From: a bacterium | GTDB taxonomy: Bacteria > Planctomycetota > Planctomycetia > Pirellulales > Pirellulaceae | Direction: 5' to 3' | NCBI GenBank assembly: GCA_030430075.1 | Contig: JAUIGN010000016.1 | Coordinates: 62,001-126,000, forward strand | Length of the DNA: 64,000 nt | In this document: positions 25,870 to 34,729 of the stretch, piece by piece | Numbering within the stretch: position 1 is the stretch's first letter | Layout of the letters: each line of letters opens with the position of its first letter | The notes under the pieces: model-generated | Told to the model about the DNA's origin: nothing | Database searches by the model: none | What the model saw: only the letters and a program-made list of their open reading frames with translations | Position numbers and translations under genes: made by a program

Positions 25870-28800
25870 CCCCTTCCTGCTTGCCGAAACAGATGACACG
25901 GGCGTCGGTAGTCGAGACGTAGAGATGGTTTCTAGCGGCTGCCATCCCGTCCCAGGATGGCAGCCAGTCGACCTGGTATTCACTTAGCGTGCGCCCGTCC
26001 TGTGCGGAAACCGCCTGCAAGACGCCTCCTTGGCGGCCATCCAAAGCCGCGTCCTGATCAGCCAGGGTCTGCGCGATGCGCGGATCACGGCTCATCACGC
26101 GCGAAAACGTCTTCTCCTCGTCAATCACATCCGGCGGCCCCGCCACGAACAGGATCTCGTCCGCTTTCACCATCGCTCGGACCAGCAACGGGATGTCCTG
26201 ATCCCAACGATGTTTGACGAACGACCCGGCGTTGGCATTGCCGGCGTTCGAACGGCGAAATGCAAATCGGAATCCGCGACCGAATTTTCCCTTGGCAGAC
26301 TTCGCACCGGCCGGTTCGCCCGCGTTCTTGTTGCCTGAGACATCGTCGGCCGTTCCGCCCTCGAAGGTGCAGGCCAGGACCAGCCGCGGATCGTCCGTGG
26401 GCGACTTTTCGCGGCTCGACGCCCGCAACGCCGCTGCTTCGGCATCCAAGGCGTCATGGTAAACGCGGACTTCGTCGATCATCCCGGTGAAGCCGAACGG
26501 ACTCCGGTAGTCCCCGACCGCGCTCCCGTCGTCCGCCCCCACCTCCATCGGCTGGGCCGGGTCGGAACCCAACAGGCCGCTCGCTTTGCCCTCAGCCGCC
26601 AAGTTGCCGTTGATATACAGCTTCATCGTCAAGTCTTCGTGCAAAACACCGACCACATGGGTCCAACGGCCAATCGTGTCAACTTTGGCGGCGGCCACGG
26701 ACAGTTTCTGGCTGGCACGAATCAGGAACCGCGGCTTGCCACCACGGAGAACGAGTGCGTAGCCGTCGGTCGGGCCGCCCCGCGCGAGGATCACGCCGTC
26801 GGGGCGTTCGGCCGAATACCAGGCCTCGACCGTCAACGGTTTGCCGAGCGGATTCTGGCTTGGCGTCTTGGCGAAACGAACCATGTTGGCGCCTGACGCC
26901 CGCCGGTTCCCACCCTTGACCAGTTGGTCGTCGACAGAACTACGCGCCTGGGGCGGTGGTTCCTTGCTGGTTGCAAACAACTGATGCTCGATCGTTGTCG
27001 TCCACTTCAGGTACTGGGGCTTACGTCCAAATCCGTAGACATCCTGGTCATCAAAGACGAGCAACCGGCCGGAGGGCGCGTATTTGCCGGCTTGATAATA
27101 TCCGGCGTGTCCCCCGGCAAAACTGCGGCCATAGACCCAATAGGAGCGGTGGAACCACGTGTCATCCAGGAACCCCATCGGGGCGAACAGGTGCGCCGTC
27201 TCGCCGCGTTGCACCGACGCCTGCCCGGCAAAGTCACCCGAGTTCGGACCGAGTTCCAGTCGGTTTCCCTCCAGGTCGATTTGCTGGGAACGAAGGTAGA
27301 CGTACACACTGTCAGTGGACAGGATGTCCGGCAGGGCGACCGGCATCTGCAGGACCTTGATATGGTCTTGCAGGTCCTCGCCGGTGTGCGGATCACGATC
27401 ATCCATCGTGCCTTCCGAAATCTTCCGCCCGGATTCGGCGTCCAGCCGGAAGAATCGCATCCCGCCGTCAAGAAAACTTGACCTGCCGGCCACGAAGTAG
27501 ACAACGCCGCCCTCGACCAAGACCGTGCCATGCACCGGCCATACCGATTCGAGCTGCTCGAAGGCCATCAACCGTTCATCACGCGGGGCGGCTCGGAACC
27601 GCCATACAAGCTCGCCGTCCGAAACGCGGACACAATAGACCCAACCGTCGGCCGATCCGAACAGGGCCGTGCCCCGAAACAGCGTAGGGGGCGAATCGAC
27701 GCGCCCGCCGGTGGTGTAACTCCAGACCTTTTCACCGCTGGCTGCATCCAAGGCATGCACGGTGTGCGCATCGACTTCTGCAACGAATAACTTTCCATGG
27801 CCCACAACCACGCTGCTCAGTTTTCCGGCGAAACGCGTCTCCCAGCGAGATTCGAGCGACGCCGGCACGTGCGTTGACGAAATGCCCGACCGCTTGGCGT
27901 CGCGCCGATACGTGGGCCAGTCCTCCTGCGGATCCGGTTCGTCAGCAACCGCCGCAGCGACCATCCCAAACGCTGGCCCCCGTTCCAAACGCGTTTCCTC
28001 GTCCACCTCGCTCGGTACGCGCCGATTGGCACTCGCCGGCGCCAATGCGTTCAGCCCGAACAACTTTGCTTCCGGGTAGCAAGCACAATTGTGCGGCGGG
28101 GCGTAGACCAGTCCATTGCACGGCATAATGCCATACAGGCACCCGCCGCGCACCCAGTGGTGGATATCCCAATCCTGCTTCTGGTGGTCAACAAATTCGA
28201 TCCCCGTTCGCGACGGCAGCAGGTACTTGTCGGTGGCCTTGGCGATGTAACAGCGGTGATGAAACCAGTAGGTATCGACATTGGGTGGAAATTCATTGAC
28301 GACCTTCCCGGTCAGCAAGTCGCGCCCCGTGAAGACTCCCGAATCGCGGCCGCTCGTCGTCGGCGCCGACCAGACCAACCCGTTGGCGACCAGCAGGTCC
28401 TCCGGCGACTGGTAACCGCCCCGTGCGTGGGGCGCCTCCCACAGTTGCTTTCCGCTGGCGGAGTCGAGGGCATGCATTAATCGGTCTCCTCCGGCAAAGA
28501 GGACCACGCCGTCGTGAACAACCAGCTTGGGGCCAAAGTTCAACGTCACTGCTTCGCGCCGTTGGGATGGACCGGATTCCCAGACCGGGCGGCCGCTGAG
28601 ACGGTCGAGGCAGACGACTTTTTCGTCGTCGTGGTAGTAGACGTGGTCGCCATCCGACGCCAGCGTCAGCGGCGCGACTTTGCTCTTCCGCGACCAGCGG
28701 CGCTCACCGCTGACCGGATCCATGGCAACGATCTCTCGCGGCTGCTCGTTCCAATGAAATTCACGTCCTTCGCGAACCCGCTTTTGGTCCCCGGTATTGA

Positions 28801-29815
28801 AAGCAGGCGTGAACTCGCCCGTCTCGAGCTCGCCGTGGTTGACCAGGGCCAACACCGTGCCGTCGCTGACAATAAACTCTTCGGTGGGACGCGTCGCCTC
28901 CAGCCGTTGCAGTACTTTCCCCGTGGCCGCATCCAACACGGAGACCGGCTGCTTCAAGCCGAGCGTCACGTAAACCCGATCGTCAACCGCAACCAGCCGC
29001 CGGGCCAGCGCCGTCGGCCCGCTCTTCAGCGGCCACAAATGGCTGTGCCATTCGTCGATCGGTTGCTTCCACAGCAGGGTGCCGTTGAAGGCGTCCCGTG
29101 CAATCAACATCCAGCGGGGCGGCATCTGAATCGAAATTCGCGAGCCTTCGTCCATGATGTAGAAAATGCGCCCGCCGGTCGAAACCAGCGCACTCATGCT
29201 GGCCATTCGATCATGGTGCCGCGACCAGCGAGGGCTGCCAATCCACTGCAAATGCCGAGGAGGTCCCACGACGTCGTCATGGGCCACGGCATTTCCGCCT
29301 GCGTCGTGCAGAAAATGCGTCCATTCATCGAGCCCGTCAGGTGGCGGCTGCACCGTCTTGGTCCAGCGTCCGTCCTGCTTGATGTACGCGACACCGCCGG
29401 GCACCAACACACGGTGGACTTCCGACATCGGTAAGTCGCCCAGGTCGGCGGAAACGAATAAATTGACCAGGCGATCAATGTAAGGCAGTCGATTCCCGGT
29501 CAGCCGATCCATGGAAATCGGACCATAGTCGCCTCGCGACCGGACGGCGTCACGAGCCCTGGCAACCATGGCCGCGTCCCGGTCCAAGCCCTGCACCTGG
29601 TAGCGATCGTTGACCCGCAACGCAGCCGTCAGCCGGCCGTCACCGCACGGATAGTGAACGACAAACCCGCCTTCGACGCCCGCCGCGGCGACAATCTCAT
29701 CCGCGGTCTGGGCAATGCCTGGCCTGGCGGCCAATGCCACCAAGCCGAGTAAGACCGCGGCCCATGTCGCGGTGCGAATTGTGTCTGCAAGAATTCCGCC
29801 TGGCTTGTCTGTCAT
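25856..29815 (-). CDS. Giant exported methyltransferase-like/PQQ-propeller/LamG fusion
   Basis: A 1319-residue protein. A signal segment (WAAVLLGLVALAARPGIAQ) is followed by a class I methyltransferase-like domain (about 40-165; VVHYPCGDGRLTAALR and EVHRVLVPGGVAYI). A first PQQ-type propeller spans about 210-600 (DAFNGTLLWKQPI, DPVSGERRWSRKS, DSASGKQLWEAP). A second starts near DWPTYRRDAKRSG and includes DAASGEKVWSYTTG. A LamG/concanavalin-like domain (about 1010-1190; LTVEAWYSAERPDG, WTHVVGVLHEDLTMKLYING, MIDEVRVYHDALD) precedes the end. An exported SAM-dependent enzyme is improbable, so the methyltransferase-like part may be a remnant or a binding module. It heads an operon with 24613-25869 and probably 23203-24522. 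Confidence 0.78.
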   Translation of the reverse strand: MTDKPGGILADTIRTATWAAVLLGLVALAARPGIAQTADEIVAAAGVEGGFVVHYPCGDGRLTAALRVNDRYQVQGLDRDAAMVARARDAVRSRGDYGPISMDRLTGNRLPYIDRLVNLFVSADLGDLPMSEVHRVLVPGGVAYIKQDGRWTKTVQPPPDGLDEWTHFLHDAGGNAVAHDDVVGPPRHLQWIGSPRWSRHHDRMASMSALVSTGGRIFYIMDEGSRISIQMPPRWMLIARDAFNGTLLWKQPIDEWHSHLWPLKSGPTALARRLVAVDDRVYVTLGLKQPVSVLDAATGKVLQRLEATRPTEEFIVSDGTVLALVNHGELETGEFTPAFNTGDQKRVREGREFHWNEQPREIVAMDPVSGERRWSRKSKVAPLTLASDGDHVYYHDDEKVVCLDRLSGRPVWESGPSQRREAVTLNFGPKLVVHDGVVLFAGGDRLMHALDSASGKQLWEAPHARGGYQSPEDLLVANGLVWSAPTTSGRDSGVFTGRDLLTGKVVNEFPPNVDTYWFHHRCYIAKATDKYLLPSRTGIEFVDHQKQDWDIHHWVRGGCLYGIMPCNGLVYAPPHNCACYPEAKLFGLNALAPASANRRVPSEVDEETRLERGPAFGMVAAAVADEPDPQEDWPTYRRDAKRSGISSTHVPASLESRWETRFAGKLSSVVVGHGKLFVAEVDAHTVHALDAASGEKVWSYTTGGRVDSPPTLFRGTALFGSADGWVYCVRVSDGELVWRFRAAPRDERLMAFEQLESVWPVHGTVLVEGGVVYFVAGRSSFLDGGMRFFRLDAESGRKISEGTMDDRDPHTGEDLQDHIKVLQMPVALPDILSTDSVYVYLRSQQIDLEGNRLELGPNSGDFAGQASVQRGETAHLFAPMGFLDDTWFHRSYWVYGRSFAGGHAGYYQAGKYAPSGRLLVFDDQDVYGFGRKPQYLKWTTTIEHQLFATSKEPPPQARSSVDDQLVKGGNRRASGANMVRFAKTPSQNPLGKPLTVEAWYSAERPDGVILARGGPTDGYALVLRGGKPRFLIRASQKLSVAAAKVDTIGRWTHVVGVLHEDLTMKLYINGNLAAEGKASGLLGSDPAQPMEVGADDGSAVGDYRSPFGFTGMIDEVRVYHDALDAEAAALRASSREKSPTDDPRLVLACTFEGGTADDVSGNKNAGEPAGAKSAKGKFGRGFRFAFRRSNAGNANAGSFVKHRWDQDIPLLVRAMVKADEILFVAGPPDVIDEEKTFSRVMSRDPRIAQTLADQDAALDGRQGGVLQAVSAQDGRTLSEYQVDWLPSWDGMAAARNHLYVSTTDARVICFGKQEGDASN

Positions 29816-29913
29816 GAGTGGGTATTCCTGGGGCATCGCTGAGGAATCAGAAGCACGCCGCATTCCGTCCGGAGGCCACATCCGCAACCTTGTCCGGGTA
29901 CCGAAAACGCGAG

Positions 29914-29944
29914 CATTCTAGCAGTTCCGAGACCTGGCGCCCAA
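29914..29944 (-). promoter_or_regulatory. Possible promoter of the PQQ-propeller operon
   Basis: On the minus strand TTGGGC (29939-29944), an 18-base spacer and TAGAAT (29915-29920) lie about 100 bases before the start at 29815. The -10 matches 5 of 6 bases; the -35 is weak. The rest of the 403-base gap up to 30218 holds only the short tandem repeat noted below. Confidence 0.35.
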
Positions 29945-30179
29945 AGGTTGCGTTTACTTGCAGGTTTCGCGCGGTCGCCGCCATCGCTCGACGGTGAACA
30001 CCGGCCCCACCGTCCGGCGACGCAGGCAGCAACGAAATGCGTGAGAAGTCAAACCAGGAGGGCGAAAAAGTGAGCAGCGAGCGTCGTCCTCGAGCCGGAT
30101 CGGGGGCGCTCGGTCGGATTGCGGGAATCGACAGTCCAGGATACAAGGAACGGTTCGCATCCGCCTCGCTCACCACCCC

Positions 30180-30203
30180 AGTCTCCCAGTCTCCCAGTCT
30201 CCC
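30180..30203. repeat. Short tandem repeat, 3 x AGTCTCCC
   Basis: Three exact 8-base units, directly upstream of the inositol-monophosphatase-family start codon (30219). The short array lies in the leader and could vary in copy number. Confidence 0.6.
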
Positions 30204-30218
30204 GGAATCCCAGACACC

Positions 30219-31040
30219 ATGCGCGAACTCGAACTTGCCAAGGAGGCCGCGACCGCCGGCGGCGCGGTCTTGACCCGCTACTTTGACGGCGACCAACTCA
30301 AGGGCACGCAAAAAAGTGCGGAGAAGAGCTACGACCTGGTTTCTCAGGCCGATGTCGAATCGGAAGAGACGATTGTGCGAATGATTCGCACGGCCTTTCC
30401 GGAGCATGAGATTCTGGCCGAGGAAGGGCAGCGGGGCGCGGCCGACGCCGACCACCTGTGGGTTGTCGACCCGCTGGACGGCACGACGAATTTCTTGCAT
30501 CAGATTCCTCACTACGCGGTCTCCATCGCCTACTATCGCCGCGGCCAACCGCGCTGCGGCGTGGTGTACAACCCGTCGCGGAACGAGTGGTATGAAGCCG
30601 TGCACGGGGAGGGGGCCCGCTTCCAAGGCCGGCCGATTCAGGTCGCGCCCAACCAACGGCTCGACGAGTCGCTTGTGGGGCTCGGCTTCTACTACGACCG
30701 CGGCGCGATGATGCAAGCGACGCTCGCTGCCATGCGCGACCTGTTTGAGCGCCAGGTGCGGGGCATTCGACGGTTTGGCACCGCTTCCCTGGACCTGGCC
30801 CAGGTGGCGACCGGTGCCTTTGGTGCCTACTTTGAATACGAGCTGTCACCATGGGACTTTGCCGCCGGTCGCCTGATCGTCGACGAGGCGGGCGGTCGCG
30901 TGACCGATTGTCGAGGTGATGCCGTCCCGCTGAGAAAGAGCAGTCTACTTGCTTCCAACGGTCATCTGCATGCCCCGGTCCTGGAGATCGTCCGCCGCCA
31001 CCTGCTGCCGGCCACCGACGATCCGCCGGCCACCGGCTGA
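30219..31040 (+). CDS. Inositol monophosphatase family protein
   Basis: A 273-residue metal-dependent phosphatase. Motif 1 is ILAEEGQRG (metal Glu), motif 2 is VVDPLDGTTNFLHQIPH (two metal Asp), and motif 3 is SPWDFAAGRLIVDEAGG (third metal Asp). Length and order match SuhB/IMPase enzymes that hydrolyse inositol phosphate and, in some lineages, fructose-1,6-bisphosphate or PAP. The exact substrate cannot be told from the motifs. The ATG at 30219 is the first in frame. A hairpin with GTCACGC and GCGTGAC arms 35 bases after the stop may terminate it. No partner gene is adjacent on the same strand; the next is the hydrolase-CHAT gene 200 bases on. Confidence 0.9.
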   Translation: MRELELAKEAATAGGAVLTRYFDGDQLKGTQKSAEKSYDLVSQADVESEETIVRMIRTAFPEHEILAEEGQRGAADADHLWVVDPLDGTTNFLHQIPHYAVSIAYYRRGQPRCGVVYNPSRNEWYEAVHGEGARFQGRPIQVAPNQRLDESLVGLGFYYDRGAMMQATLAAMRDLFERQVRGIRRFGTASLDLAQVATGAFGAYFEYELSPWDFAAGRLIVDEAGGRVTDCRGDAVPLRKSSLLASNGHLHAPVLEIVRRHLLPATDDPPATG

Positions 31041-31075
31041 GCTGGTAGGCGAGCAGGATTGCAGGCAGGGCAATC

Positions 31076-31092
31076 GTCACGCTGGGCGTGAC
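31076..31092 (+). terminator. 7-bp hairpin after the IMPase gene
   Basis: GTCACGC (31076-31082), loop TGG, GCGTGAC (31086-31092), 35 bases after the stop. It has no T-tract. The arms resemble those of the dispersed GTCATGC/GCATGAC palindrome, but the flanking CCGTAGG is missing. Confidence 0.35.
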
Positions 31093-31240
31093 CGAACACT
31101 GGTCGCACGCGCGGTGCGGCCACCCAACCGGCGTGAAGCCCGGCCGGTCAGCAGAACTCCGAATGTTTGAAGCGGCGAAGGACGGTCGTGTAAACTGGGC
31201 ACCGTCCGGAAACCAGCCGATCCTGCGGAGGAGTACTCAC

Positions 31241-34200
31241 ATGAGCGGAGAACTGCGAGCCATCTCATCGTCGGAAACCATCAAGTTCGGCAACGGCACG
31301 AAGTTGAGCATGCGCGGTGCCAAGGGCCAGGCCACGCACTGGGTACATCGCCGGGGCGCATTTCGACTGCCTGCCGAAGAAGACACGGATCCGCGGCTCG
31401 ACGCCGCCTTCGAGGCCGTCGGGATCGTCCCCCAGGAGACGATTCACCTTGCGGCCCAGGCCACTCGCTCTGCCGAGCAAGACGAGGTGGTCCTGCAACC
31501 GGCACCCGTCAAGGGAAAAATGAAGACGGTTCAGATTGTGATGTATGCCGACGAAGCAGGCGGCGTGTCGTGGCATTTTCCGGACGGTTTCTTCGACAAA
31601 CGCCCGGTTGCCACGCCCGCTGACAAACCCGTGTTTCGTTCGGCACAGAAACCGGTCTTTACCATCCCCACGCGGACGGCGGCGGCGCAGTCCGCCGGAC
31701 CGCCCCGCCTCCGTGGCATGGTGACCAAAATCGGTCGCAAGGTATTCAAGGTGTTGGTGATTCCCATCGCGTCGGCGATCCTCAAGAATCCCGTGAAGTG
31801 GCTGGGAGACAAGATCGAGTCACGGTACAAGCAGGACCTCATTCGGGCGGTCACTCCGGACAACTACCAACAACGCGTTTCAACGCCGTTTCGGAGTTGG
31901 AATAAGCTGCGGGGTAAGCGCAGCCTGCTGATCATTCACGGAATCTTCAGTTCAACCGAAGGCGTCCTGTCGCTTTTGCCGCGCGCCCAAATGCTCGACC
32001 TCTACCAACGGTACGACGGCCGGGTCATCTCCTACGATCACTTGACAGTCACCAAGGACCCGGAACAGAACGCCCGCTTCTTTCTGGAACAACTCGCTGC
32101 GCAACGTGGCCGGTTCAGTTTCGACATCTTGACCCACAGCCGCGGAGGAATCGTCACGCGGACCTTGACCGAGCGCGGGCATGAGTTGGCCAACGGTCAC
32201 AATTGCGAGTTCCCCAACGCCTACATGGTCGCCGTCCCCAACCAGGGTTCGCCCCTCGGCGACCCCGACCACATGCTGGACATGGTCGACACGTTCACGA
32301 ATGTCCTGACCTCCTTTCCCGACGGCTGGCTCACGTACTCGATCGAAGTCGTCCTTGGTGTCATCAAGCTCATCGGCTACACCGGCCAGATTGCCCTCCC
32401 CGGAATCGCCTCAATGGGTACCAAGGGCTACATCCCGGATGTCTTGAACGCAAACCGCGAGGCGTGCGAGACGGCGTACGCCGCGGCAGCGTCCAATTAT
32501 CATCCCGATCCCCGCGGCCAGAACGGCTTCGCGCGCGGACACTTCGTCAACGCCGTCATGGACCGCGTCTTCACCAGAGAGGGACAGCGGATCAAGAACG
32601 ACCTGGTGGTGCCCTGCGACGAGGTCTACACGAGGAACGGGCACTCCTCCTTCCCGGTTCGCAACCCGTTGGTATTTCGCAAGGATCGCCACGTCTGGCA
32701 CAACGGTTTCTTCTTGCAGGACGAGCTCTTGGACGACATTCGCTCCCACTTTGGGATTGCCGATCGTGGCTCGCAAGGGCAGGGCGGCGCGGCCTCGCCA
32801 CCGTCAGACGCCGGCCCGGCATCGCCAAAGTCATCCAGGAAGATTGGACTGCGAAAGTTCAGGAAGACCGGCCGGGTGCCGCAATCGGGTGCGGATGACA
32901 CCTCGCTACAGCCCACCCGGCGTTCCAAGAAGGCGAGCCGCGTGAAGAAGACGCCCACTTCACGGGGGCCCCGCCGCTCCACCGCGGCCACGGAATCTGC
33001 AGCTCCCAGCACCACGGTCTATCGCGATCCACAGATCGACTTTCACGAACGGGTGCGCGTGGGGAAAAAGGAGAACCTCACCGTGCGGCTCAACGATGTC
33101 GACGCGGCCGAGTTTCTGCCGGACGAGATGATGGAACTGCTCATCAAGGAGGGCGAAGAGCAGATTACGCTCACCGTGATCCCCAACGCCCCCGGCTTTG
33201 AAATTGACCGCCACAGCGAAGATCTGGTCATCAAGCGGCAACGGAACCCGCGAACGGAGATGACCCGGTTTCAACTCACGGCCCTCGATTGCGGCCCCGA
33301 GCCGGTGACGCGTGAGATTTGCATGGACTTCTGGCACGGCAACCAGTGTGTCGGTGCCGCCACCCACCAGACGGTCGTTGTGCCCAGGGGATACCGCGGC
33401 CCGGTCGACGGCCATGGGGGCGGGCAGGTGCATCCCCTCAAGATCACGGACGAAATGCGGACCAGCCCGGACCTGGTCGTATACGTTCACAGCATCAACA
33501 CCAGCGGGCAGCCTCCGTTCCTGGTGCAGATGCGGAGCACGCTGCCCGAACGACCGTACGAGGCCAAGACGGTCGGCACGCTTGATATCCAGGGTGACGA
33601 CCTGGCCGAATATTTGAATTCCATTTACAGCGATCAGTTCGACAACTTTCCGCAAGAGGAATTCTACGAGACCAAACAGGAGTACCAGGCGGCATTCGAG
33701 CAATGGCAGCAGGACCTGATGGAACATCTGCGGGCCGTGGGCGAAGAGCTGTGGGACTTGCTGCCCAAACAGTTCCATCACGAGTACTTCGCCCTCATGG
33801 AACTCAAACAGCGGCCGCGGTCGGTCCTCGTCCACTCCGACGAGATGATCCTCCCATGGGAGCTGATGATTCCCCATCGCAACGAGGGCAAGGCGACCAA
33901 CCTCCCGCCGCTCGGCTGTATCCATGTCCTGGGCAGATGGAAGCCCGGCCTCACGACCAAGCCCGTTCCGCAGCAGCTCGCCGTTGAGAACTTTTGTGCG
34001 ATCAACCCCAAGTACGACGGCGACAATGCGCTTCCCTGGTCGCAGGACGAGCTTAAGAAGCTGGCCAAGCTGCTGCCGCACATCGTAAAGGTCTCTCCCG
34101 CCGACAAGAAGACCCTTCGCAAAAAGGTCCTTGACCGCGATGACATTCAGCTCGTCCACTTTAGCGGCCACGGCGACTACACTCCCAATAATGCCAACCT

Positions 34201-34573
34201 GAATCACCTGATTCTGGCCGGCGGCGACAAGCTGACCGCCCTGGTGATGGGGCGTTCCAAGTGCGTGAAGGAGGGCAATCCGGTCGTCTACATGAACGCC
34301 TGCAGCGTCGGTCGCGGAGGGATGGCGATCGGCCGGATGGGAGGATTCTCGGCCAGGCTCTTGAGCAACGGATGCAGCGGCGTGATCGCCCCTTACTGGC
34401 CGGTGGTCGACCGGCCGGCCATGGAATTCGCGCTGGCGCTGTATCAGCAACTCAAGACCGGAACGTCGATCGGCGAGGCGCTGCGCGAGCTGCGGGCGGC
34501 CCACCAGGACGACCCCACCTATCAGGCGTTCTCCTATTTCGGCGATCCCTGGGCCCGGCTGGAGTTCGCATAG
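31241..34573 (+). CDS. Alpha/beta hydrolase fused to a CHAT (caspase-like) protease domain
   Basis: A 1110-residue protein, start fixed by GGAGGAG 7 bases before the ATG. The middle third is an alpha/beta hydrolase: LLIIHGIFSSTEGV (oxyanion loop) and FDILTHSRGGIVTRTL with nucleophile Ser300. The GxSxG first Gly is His (lipase-like THSRGG). A low-complexity basic linker (about 510-590) leads to a beta-rich segment (about 590-725). The C-terminal CHAT domain (about 745-1110) has PWELMIPH, then VHFSGHGDY with His977 and YMNACSVGRGG with Cys1021, the caspase-type dyad. There is no signal peptide, so it is cytoplasmic. It converges on a CHAT/patatin operon. By inference it is a proteolytically activated or proteolysis-coupled lipase, perhaps in conflict or cell-death signalling. 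Its target is unknown. Confidence 0.85.
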   Translation: MSGELRAISSSETIKFGNGTKLSMRGAKGQATHWVHRRGAFRLPAEEDTDPRLDAAFEAVGIVPQETIHLAAQATRSAEQDEVVLQPAPVKGKMKTVQIVMYADEAGGVSWHFPDGFFDKRPVATPADKPVFRSAQKPVFTIPTRTAAAQSAGPPRLRGMVTKIGRKVFKVLVIPIASAILKNPVKWLGDKIESRYKQDLIRAVTPDNYQQRVSTPFRSWNKLRGKRSLLIIHGIFSSTEGVLSLLPRAQMLDLYQRYDGRVISYDHLTVTKDPEQNARFFLEQLAAQRGRFSFDILTHSRGGIVTRTLTERGHELANGHNCEFPNAYMVAVPNQGSPLGDPDHMLDMVDTFTNVLTSFPDGWLTYSIEVVLGVIKLIGYTGQIALPGIASMGTKGYIPDVLNANREACETAYAAAASNYHPDPRGQNGFARGHFVNAVMDRVFTREGQRIKNDLVVPCDEVYTRNGHSSFPVRNPLVFRKDRHVWHNGFFLQDELLDDIRSHFGIADRGSQGQGGAASPPSDAGPASPKSSRKIGLRKFRKTGRVPQSGADDTSLQPTRRSKKASRVKKTPTSRGPRRSTAATESAAPSTTVYRDPQIDFHERVRVGKKENLTVRLNDVDAAEFLPDEMMELLIKEGEEQITLTVIPNAPGFEIDRHSEDLVIKRQRNPRTEMTRFQLTALDCGPEPVTREICMDFWHGNQCVGAATHQTVVVPRGYRGPVDGHGGGQVHPLKITDEMRTSPDLVVYVHSINTSGQPPFLVQMRSTLPERPYEAKTVGTLDIQGDDLAEYLNSIYSDQFDNFPQEEFYETKQEYQAAFEQWQQDLMEHLRAVGEELWDLLPKQFHHEYFALMELKQRPRSVLVHSDEMILPWELMIPHRNEGKATNLPPLGCIHVLGRWKPGLTTKPVPQQLAVENFCAINPKYDGDNALPWSQDELKKLAKLLPHIVKVSPADKKTLRKKVLDRDDIQLVHFSGHGDYTPNNANLNHLILAGGDKLTALVMGRSKCVKEGNPVVYMNACSVGRGGMAIGRMGGFSARLLSNGCSGVIAPYWPVVDRPAMEFALALYQQLKTGTSIGEALRELRAAHQDDPTYQAFSYFGDPWARLEFA

Positions 34574-34641
34574 GGACGAGGGAAAGAAAGAGTCGCCGGA
34601 ACCAGCCCGGCCCTGGACGGTCCATCGGCGGACGAGGAAGT

Positions 34642-34658
34642 GTCATGCACAGCATGAC
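34642..34658 (-). repeat. Dispersed intergenic palindrome, copy 1
   Basis: GTCATGC-ACA-GCATGAC between the convergent hydrolase-CHAT and CHAT genes. Read on the minus strand it is preceded by CCGTAGG and followed by the TTCCTCGT segment shared with the other copies. See the repeat-family finding. Confidence 0.75.
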
Positions 34659-34729
34659 CTACGGAATCGCGGGTGTTACCGAACCAGGCGCGCACGCCAC
34701 CACGGTTGGTACGCACCGGCGCGGCAACG

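Noticed and set aside
31076-31092. Extra copy of the dispersed palindrome
   Set aside because: The arms differ (GTCACGC/GCGTGAC) and the CCGTAGG flank is missing, so it is listed only as a terminator-like hairpin.
32960-34504. 514-codon minus-strand frame within the hydrolase-CHAT gene
   Set aside because: The plus-strand protein has two intact catalytic motifs and a strong ribosome binding site; the antisense frame has none.
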